Of a DNA stretch of 64,000 nucleotides, positions 58,601 to 64,000 are shown in pieces; position 1 is the first letter of the stretch, and the number at the start of each line of letters is the position of its first letter. Source of the stretch: Asterias rubens. Its lineage: Eukaryota; Echinodermata; Asteroidea; Forcipulatida; Asteriidae. The notes below the pieces were generated by a model. The model did not search any database, was not told where the DNA came from, and was given only the letters and a program-made list of their open reading frames with translations. The translations under genes and the position numbers were made by a program. The DNA lies in the NCBI RefSeq assembly GCF_902459465.1, contig NC_047073.1:9177036-9241035 (forward strand). Direction: 5' to 3'.

Positions 58601-61600
58601 CAGGGGCCAATTTCACAGAGCTGCTTAAGCAAAAAATTAGCTTAAGCACGAAAATTTATAGCTATAGCTTATTTTACACAGTCATGTTACTGGCCAAAAT
58701 TTAATGCCATAAACATTGCTTGTGACTGACACTTAGCTGTTGTTTACTTTAAGTGACTATTGAGTGGAGTCTTGGCCGGTAATCTGATTTTACCAAGCAA
58801 GGATTTTTTGGCTTAAGCAAATTTTGTGCTTAGGCAGCTCTATAAAATTGGTCCCTGCCGGGTGGACAACCTGCCACAGTGGTTCAAGAACTAATCGGCC
58901 GTCTTGTTTCTCGACTGCCGCCACAAATTACTTGCGAGCACAAAGAAGAGACCTCGATCGCTAAACCACAGAACGGAGCTGAGTCAGCATGATGACAATA
59001 TAGCAATAGGTTGCCGCCTCATGGTAAACATGGTACAGTTTACCCAGTCAGTTTCCCTAATGCATAGGTTTATGCATAAAATGGGCTCCATGAACTGGCC
59101 AGTTTATTAAAATATGATGTTTCTCTTTGTTTGCTATTCTAATATTTTGAAGGTGCCAATGATTTCTGGCAAACTTTATCCGGCTACAGAGTCGACGTTG
59201 CCGAGAATGACATTCTCCCCATTCACGGAAAGGCTATCACGAATTGGCCATTTCATTTAACTGCGTTGTTTCTCTCTTTGTTTTCAATTCTAATATTTTC
59301 AAAGGTGCCGATGATTTCTGGCAGAGGGCTTGGTTTCACCGGGGGAACTCTTGACAAATTAGAGTCGATCCCCGGCTACAGAGTCGACGTTGCCGAAAAA
59401 GACATGCTCCCGATTCTGGAGCAGGTCGGCTGTTGCATCGTGGGGCAGACGAGCAACCTGGTTCCTGCAGATAAGAAGCTGTACGCCACGAGAGACGTGA
59501 CGGCGACTGTGGCAAGTCTACCATTAATAACAGGCAGGATTTTTCAATTATTGTTTACATCCGTTGTCAAAACTTATTAAAGCAAATGCAGACGTCACAC
59601 TGTGCTAACAATGTGGTTTAAAACAAACGTTTATTAAGAAAAGAAAAAACATTCCTTCGCGCGCCCCTTTCAAGAATTTCTTTTACCCTGGAATCCTTGG
59701 TTACAATGACATTATTTACAATTTTACACAAACAAACAATTGAGAGTTTTACACATTATAATGTACACCGAGTCTGTAACACTTTTCACTGTGATTCGAA
59801 GTTTTATAAAAATAGTAACTGACGTATTTATCTTCTACAGCGTCTATTATCTCAAAAAAGGCAGCTGAGAATGTCAACTCGTTGATCCTCGACACGAAAT
59901 TTGGCAAGGGCACTTTTATGAAGACGATTGAGGAGGGGCGGCAATTGGCCAAGAGCTTGGTACGGACACATTCTTGGCATTTTTACCTATATTGAAGGTT
60001 TTTTCCCCGTTCATACATGCATGATAGACCCTTTTAAAAAGAACGCCGGCGGTGTCGCATGCAATTATGTCATCTATGCAATACTATCAGGAGGACATTA
60101 TTGCATATATGCACTAATAACCGCCGGACGGTTTTGCATATGCAATTGTGTCCGCCCGGACACATTTGCATATGCAGTTTTGTCCGCCCCCGTGCAAAAC
60201 TGTCCTTGCAGTAATTTAAACGCCCTTGGTCGGCGGTACACGATCGCCATTTTGTTACAAGCTAAGTGCATGTCATGAATTTGTTAATCTGTTTAAATTA
60301 TTGTTAATATCTGTATATTGTTGTAATGCGCATCTGTACATGGTTTTTAAGAAACTTGCGCATAATAAATGAATAAAATAAACTATTATTATTATTATGG
60401 CATGGGAAATGTTCGGCCGTTGGGTATTCACTGCAGTCATAAAATACGTGAATATTCATGCCGCATAAATACGTATGTTCAGTGCATGCACGCTCGCTTA
60501 CGACGGTTTTTTTGCAAAGCCCCGGACACAATTGCATATGCAAAAGTGTCCGGAGCGGACAGTATTGCATGGCGGACACAATTCCATCCGACACCGGCAC
60601 AATACAGGCCGGAGTGTACCATTATCTTTGAGAGGGCAAGGTCATTTTCATTTGATAAAGAGCACTTCCATTGGAAAGATATGGGGAAATTTAGAAGGGG
60701 TGCCTCAAGACATATCCATGGGCCCAATTTCATAGAGCTGCTAAGCACACAAATTTGCTTAGCATGAAATTTCTTCCTTGATAAAAACAGGATTACCAAC
60801 CAAATTTCCACATGATTTTCAGGATAAGCAAACAACAGCTGAATACCAGTCAGTAACAAGCAATATGCAACAAGCGGAAATTTGGTTGGTAATCCTGTTT
60901 TTATCAAAGAAGAACTTTCATGCTAAGCAAATTTGTGTGCTTAGCAGCTCTATGAAACTGGGCCCTGGGTACTAGGGCCACAGCGGCCATTATGACCTCC
61001 ATAAATGATTGGATACGCATCTTTGTTGTCATCTTGTATGATCGGGCTGTGACCCCATTACGTCATCACTTGTCCTCCTGTGCTTTATTCTTACCCCCCA
61101 CGTGTCAGTCACACTTAAGGGTGTGCCAAATTCGTATGAAAAATGCCAAGCACTTCTTAGTTTAATTGGGATGTTTTCGTGAAGTGGTCCGTTATGTGGT
61201 GCGGATGCACAATTATTACGCGCGTGAGCACATCTATATACTGCATGCGAGCACAAGCAGTCTCTTTTAGTGTTTAAAGACAAATTGACATGACTGGGAA
61301 ACGTATCAGGAAGTATAGGCTGTATTGAAAGTGAAATTAAAACATTTAGAAAAGTTCTCAAATCCATAATATTATTGTAAGCAGAACCCCAAGGCCACAT
61401 CCGATAAGAGTGCCGAATTCAACCCCCACTGAGCAAGTTTAAGAGTGATCCTCAAAACGGACGTAATATAAATGGAAACCAACTGAAATTGCACGTGTAG
61501 CCCTAAGTTGGCTCAGGGCCATTGGAAGTCGTCATGCACGTACGTGTAGCCCTAAGTTGGCTCAGGGCCAATAAAAGTCGTCATGCCTAGTGCCTATAGG

Positions 61601-63628
61601 CAGCCACTTGTTCCCACCATAAATGCATACATCATGGTACGATAAACGTATAGTCTGGACCAATTTTTAGTTTGATAATAACCGGACCAGCACGAGATAT
61701 AATTATAAGGAACCCGAAAATTGAGTATAACGTTCGTTCGCACCCAGGCTCTCAAAATTCACATCATTCTGTTGCATTTTGTAGTTTGATGCTCTTTGGG
61801 GAACATTCTCATTTAGGTTTTTGGTTGTCTCCCTATAGAGCTTTGTATCTTGGAAAGGGCGCTTTATACATAAATGCAGGCGAATAAATAAGCACCTGCC
61901 ATAAAGAAGCCAGACAGATAATGAGTGTTAGCCTCAAGTTACGTTAATTAGACTATAGTCTCTCATTGATGGCCATGAATTTAATATTACCACAAAAATT
62001 TCTTTTTTTTAGGTAACAGTGAGTAACGCCTTGGGTATTAAGACTACTGCTCTGTTGACTGATATGAACAGCCCTATTGGCTGCACGGCAGGCAATGCTC
62101 TCGAGGTGGCGGAAGCCATACAGTGTCTGCAGGGATCGGGACCAGATGATTTAAGGGAGCTGGTGTGCCAGCTTGGTGAGGTTTGATGCCGTTTTCTTAA
62201 ATGCTGCAGTCTTCTTTCGGATTTCCTTTCGGTTCAGTGCGTCATTTAGTTTTTCAAATGTCATTTGAAATGACAATAATGGGAAACCTTTTGGGACGTT
62301 TGGTGGCATGAAGTAATTAAACAAAAATCTGCGCAATTATGCGCATCCCCGGAGCTTTTCGAAAAGCGCTGGATAAGGGTATTCGAAATGATTATTTTGT
62401 TTACACAATTCTCGGTTTCCTTCTTGATTGTTGAATGAAATTCGTTCAAGCAGGTCTTTAAGCAATATGAATATCACCTGGTATGCCTTCTTTGCGCATT
62501 AAGTGCTTTCCATGTTCGGCCCTCGTGTTATCAGTGTGAATGGCGTCACTCCCTAAGCGCCCGCCATTTTGTTTCTTCGCAGGTATGGTTTATGGTGTGA
62601 TCATCCATCGAAGCGTACATTATTTTATATACGAGAGGTAAAAATATGTTTGAAAGGCGGTCTTTTAAAAGAAATTACATTTCAATATTTGAGTTTGCTG
62701 TTTTTAATGTTTATGTATACACAGGTGGACACTTGTTATTTATAAGTGGAAAGGCTGACTCCCCAGCCGATGGGATCGCAACCATCCAGACTACTCTACA
62801 GGATGGTACAGCTTGTGCAAAGTTCCAGGCTATGCTGGTGGCCCAGGGTGTATTGTCGTCAATAGCCGAGAGACTATGCCAGTCTAAACTAGATCAAGTC
62901 GATGACGTATGGAAAGTGTTAGAGAGAGCGGCGTATACCACGGAACTACAGGCTGAACAATGTGGTACATTGACACATAGCTAATTTGTGTGCTCTTTTA
63001 TCATTTTGCATTTTAAATAATTATAATATATTTATAATATGACCATATGCACCAGAAAGTTGGTATATATATAGATAATGTTCGTAGCTAAGTTACGTAC
63101 CACTGATCAGTGCCCCCCGCCCCTCCCCTTTAAAACACTGAGGCTGCTTAGCTTTACGCATTATTTTCATCCAAATACGTGGGTTTCTCCAGTGTTTTCC
63201 GGCCCTCAAACAAAAACCAAACTTAACAACAACGACTAACCTAACGGAGAGCTGTTGATAGTATAACACATTGTGAGAAACAGATCCTGATTTCGAAGCA
63301 CGACAGGCTGTAAGAAGGAACAAAATCTACCTGGTAAATACAATGAAGATGCACGTGGTATTAATACCGCAAACAAAAATGTAACAGTAATTCTAATTTG
63401 ATGCCCACATGCCTGTATCTTTTGCTAACGATATTAATTATAGAAACAGAATATCAAAGTGTTGTAATATTTTTGTTTATCCACAAGGTTACGTTCAATC
63501 TATTGACGCTCTTGCCCTCGGCAAGGTCATCCTGGAGCTTGGCGCTGGGCGGTCCGTGGCGGGAGCCGACATCGACTACTCGGTCGGCTTTCGGCTTCTC
63601 GTCAAAGTTGGTTCACAATTGAAAATAG
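55649..63628 (+). CDS. TYMP: Thymidine phosphorylase, first seven exons; 3' end outside window
   Basis: TYMP splits thymidine to thymine and deoxyribose 1-phosphate in pyrimidine salvage. Exons: 55649-55805, 57445-57647, 59305-59533, 59841-59959, 62013-62175, 62725-62964, 63488-63628; phases fit at every join. The phosphate-binding loop [10 protein letters not shown] is in exon 2. The family signature [16 protein letters not shown] is at the start of exon 3. [18 protein letters not shown] ends exon 3 and [16 protein letters not shown] opens exon 4. SALGAGR-type text ([16 protein letters not shown]) is in exon 7. All expected substrate residues visible here (KHST..., R...S-I..K) are retained. 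The donor after exon 3 is GC (CAGGCAGG), supported because any nearby GT would drop conserved SLPLITA. About 70 C-terminal residues remain beyond 63628. No vertebrate-like N-terminal propeptide is evident. A partial copy of exon 3 lies just before it. Confidence 0.93.
55918..56298. mobile_element. Family A MITE, right terminus lost (55.9 kb)
   Basis: It starts AGACACTGCAGTGGACACTA (with a short internal duplication CACTGCAGTG) and runs to AATATTTTGAGTAATC; the last TIR is missing. It lies 112 bp after TYMP exon 1. Confidence 0.8.
56985..57130 (+). repeat. Family D element with CGATCA..TGATCGAAACGTC core
   Basis: CCAGAAGACGATCACAGCAT, ACTGATCGAAACGTCGAGTC, AACAGTTCTTTTCAGAACCA and ATGGTGTTACCGCAAACC in order. 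The pair GATCA / TGATC forms a stem in front of GAAACGTC. Confidence 0.65.
58602..58858. mobile_element. Palindromic MITE, family C copy (58.6 kb)
   Basis: It starts GGGGCCAATTTCACAGAGCT and ends AGCTCTATAAAATTGGTCCC. The arms GCTTAAGCACG and ATTTTACACAGTCATGTTAC match the 11.0-kb copy in inverted form. Confidence 0.8.
59111..59245 (+). pseudogene. Partial duplicate of TYMP exon 3 with a deletion
   Basis: An acceptor-like TTCTAATATTTTGAAG ends at 59152. GTGCCAATGATTTCTGGCA and then CCGGCTACAGAGTCGACGTT, GCCGAGAATGACATTCTCCC follow. This repeats exon 3 and the end of its upstream intron (59264-59430) but lacks about 45 bp that encode the family signature, and then diverges. It lies 60 bp before the true intron end, so it is a tandem relic and not a usable exon. 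Confidence 0.8.
60040..60215. repeat. Degenerate repeats around the palindrome TTGCATATGCAA
   Basis: GTCGCATGCAATTATGTC, GACATTATTGCATATATGCA, TTTTGCATATGCAATTGTGT and CACATTTGCATATGCAG repeat with flanking GTCCGCCCGGACA. Related text (ACACAATTGCATATGCAAAA, GACAGTATTGCATGGCGGAC) is at 60525-60600. Each unit joins a (G)GACA block to a TTGCATATGCAA palindrome. It lies in the TYMP intron after exon 4. Confidence 0.6.
60717..60968. mobile_element. Palindromic MITE, family C, best-preserved copy
   Basis: It starts ATGGGCCCAATTTCATAGAG and ends CTCTATGAAACTGGGCCCTG. Long arms (GATAAAAACAGGATTACCAA / TTGGTAATCCTGTTTTTATC, AAATTTGCTTAGCATGAAA inverted) match almost perfectly. The centre is GCTGAATACCAG. 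Confidence 0.9.
61493..61592 (+). repeat. Two-copy direct repeat (~50 bp), ACGTGTAGCCCTAAGTTGGC
   Basis: The units at about 61493-61540 and 61542-61590 share ACGTGTAGCCCTAAGTTGGC, TCAGGGCCA and AGTCGTCATGC. Confidence 0.85.
61600..62000. other. TYMP intron, nothing recognised
   Basis: Apart from a poly-T acceptor tract before 62013 I see no element or coding signal here. Confidence 0.4.
63235..63295. repeat. Family A MITE fragment
   Basis: GGAGAGCTGTTGATAGTATA and ACATTGTGAGAAACAGATCC are a ~50-bp piece of family A. Confidence 0.6.
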
Positions 63629-63694
63629 GTGGGTGACAAAGTATACATTTGGATAGGATAAGACTTAAGGGCGATACAAACCGGCTGTCACTCA

Positions 63695-63765
63695 GCCAGA
63701 GCCACCACTACTCGCAAAAAGATTTTACACGGTGTCACTGCAAACCTTACTTACATTTTGGGTAG
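63695..63765 (+). repeat. Family D terminus fragment
   Basis: CAGAGCCACCACTACTCGCA, AAAAGATTTTACACGGTGTC and ACTGCAAACCTTAC match the family D right end. Confidence 0.5.
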
Positions 63766-63799
63766 GTTTGACAATAATTCACACCGTTATAACAACCAC

Positions 63800-64000
63800 A
63801 AAGCAAAAATTTCCTGCTGCCAAGTTTTATAATATAATAAAACTATATAGAGGAGACGTCCTTGGCTTTCGATCCAAACCGGATCTTCGTCAGAGGCATG
63901 TGTATAGTGAAGACCATCGTATCTTCTTCAAATCGAATATTAAACCCACTAACAATGGCAAACGGAATACAGAAGTCAAGCATACTTATTTTGAACCCAA
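63800..64000 (-). mobile_element. Penelope-like element 3' end, minus strand, cut by the window edge
   Basis: On the minus strand CATGCCTCTGACGAAGATCC, GGTTTGGATCGAAAGCCAAG and ATAGTTTTATTATATTATAA match the 3' UTR of the element at 53.4-54.75 kb. The coding part should lie right of the window. The core CTGACGA (63887-63893) with a perfect GATCC/GGATC stem and GAAA (63867-63870) is better preserved than in the first copy. Confidence 0.65.

Noticed and set aside
60479..60907. 142-residue minus-strand frame
   Set aside because: It runs through the family C MITE and the palindromic repeats. There is no conserved domain.

Overview
This is nuclear DNA from an animal, most likely a marine deuterostome. 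I favour an echinoderm (possibly a sea star), judging from protein similarity and the repeat types, but I could not test this. The genes have many short exons with GT-AG introns, long AT-rich introns, tRNA-derived SINEs, palindromic MITEs, non-LTR retrotransposon tails, a Ty3/gypsy copy and a Penelope-like element. No bacterial-type operon, CRISPR array or rRNA is present.

Five protein-coding genes can be rebuilt exon by exon. (1) PIK3R4/VPS15, + strand, about 1.3-21.2 kb: 22 exons covering the HEAT region and the whole WD40 region; the kinase half lies left of the window. (2) CHERP, - strand, about 44.4-24.6 kb: 17 exons from the start codon to the G-patch region, with the final tiny exon unresolved. 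(3) TIMM29, + strand, 44.6-46.2 kb: two exons, divergent from CHERP across 191 bp. (4) IFT25/HSPB11, - strand, 52.2-48.6 kb: four coding exons. (5) TYMP (thymidine phosphorylase), + strand, from 55.6 kb off the right edge: seven exons in the window, one intron using a GC donor. The genes share no pathway: PI3-kinase/autophagy control, RNA processing, mitochondrial import, cilia transport and nucleoside catabolism.

The rest is mostly repeats in introns and spacers. The dominant family (A, about 0.37-0.39 kb, palindromic) occurs at least 15 times. Other hairpin families (B, C, D, G and single copies), three kinds of tRNA-like SINE, several 5'-truncated LINE tails and four minisatellites fill most introns. 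Several repeats touch gene structure. One 0.3 kb duplicated segment splits a PIK3R4 coding exon. A hairpin element starts right after the donor of a CHERP exon. A family A copy ends about 25 bp before a PIK3R4 exon. Partial exon copies sit in introns of PIK3R4, CHERP and TYMP.

The least ordinary observation is a set of sequences with a hammerhead-ribozyme-like core (CTGANGA, stem, GAAA) in Penelope-type 3' ends and in repeat family D, next to a 34-bp minisatellite that looks amplified from the same motif. All splice sites were placed by eye from reading frame, GT/AG (or GC) dinucleotides and similarity to remembered vertebrate proteins; no alignment was run.
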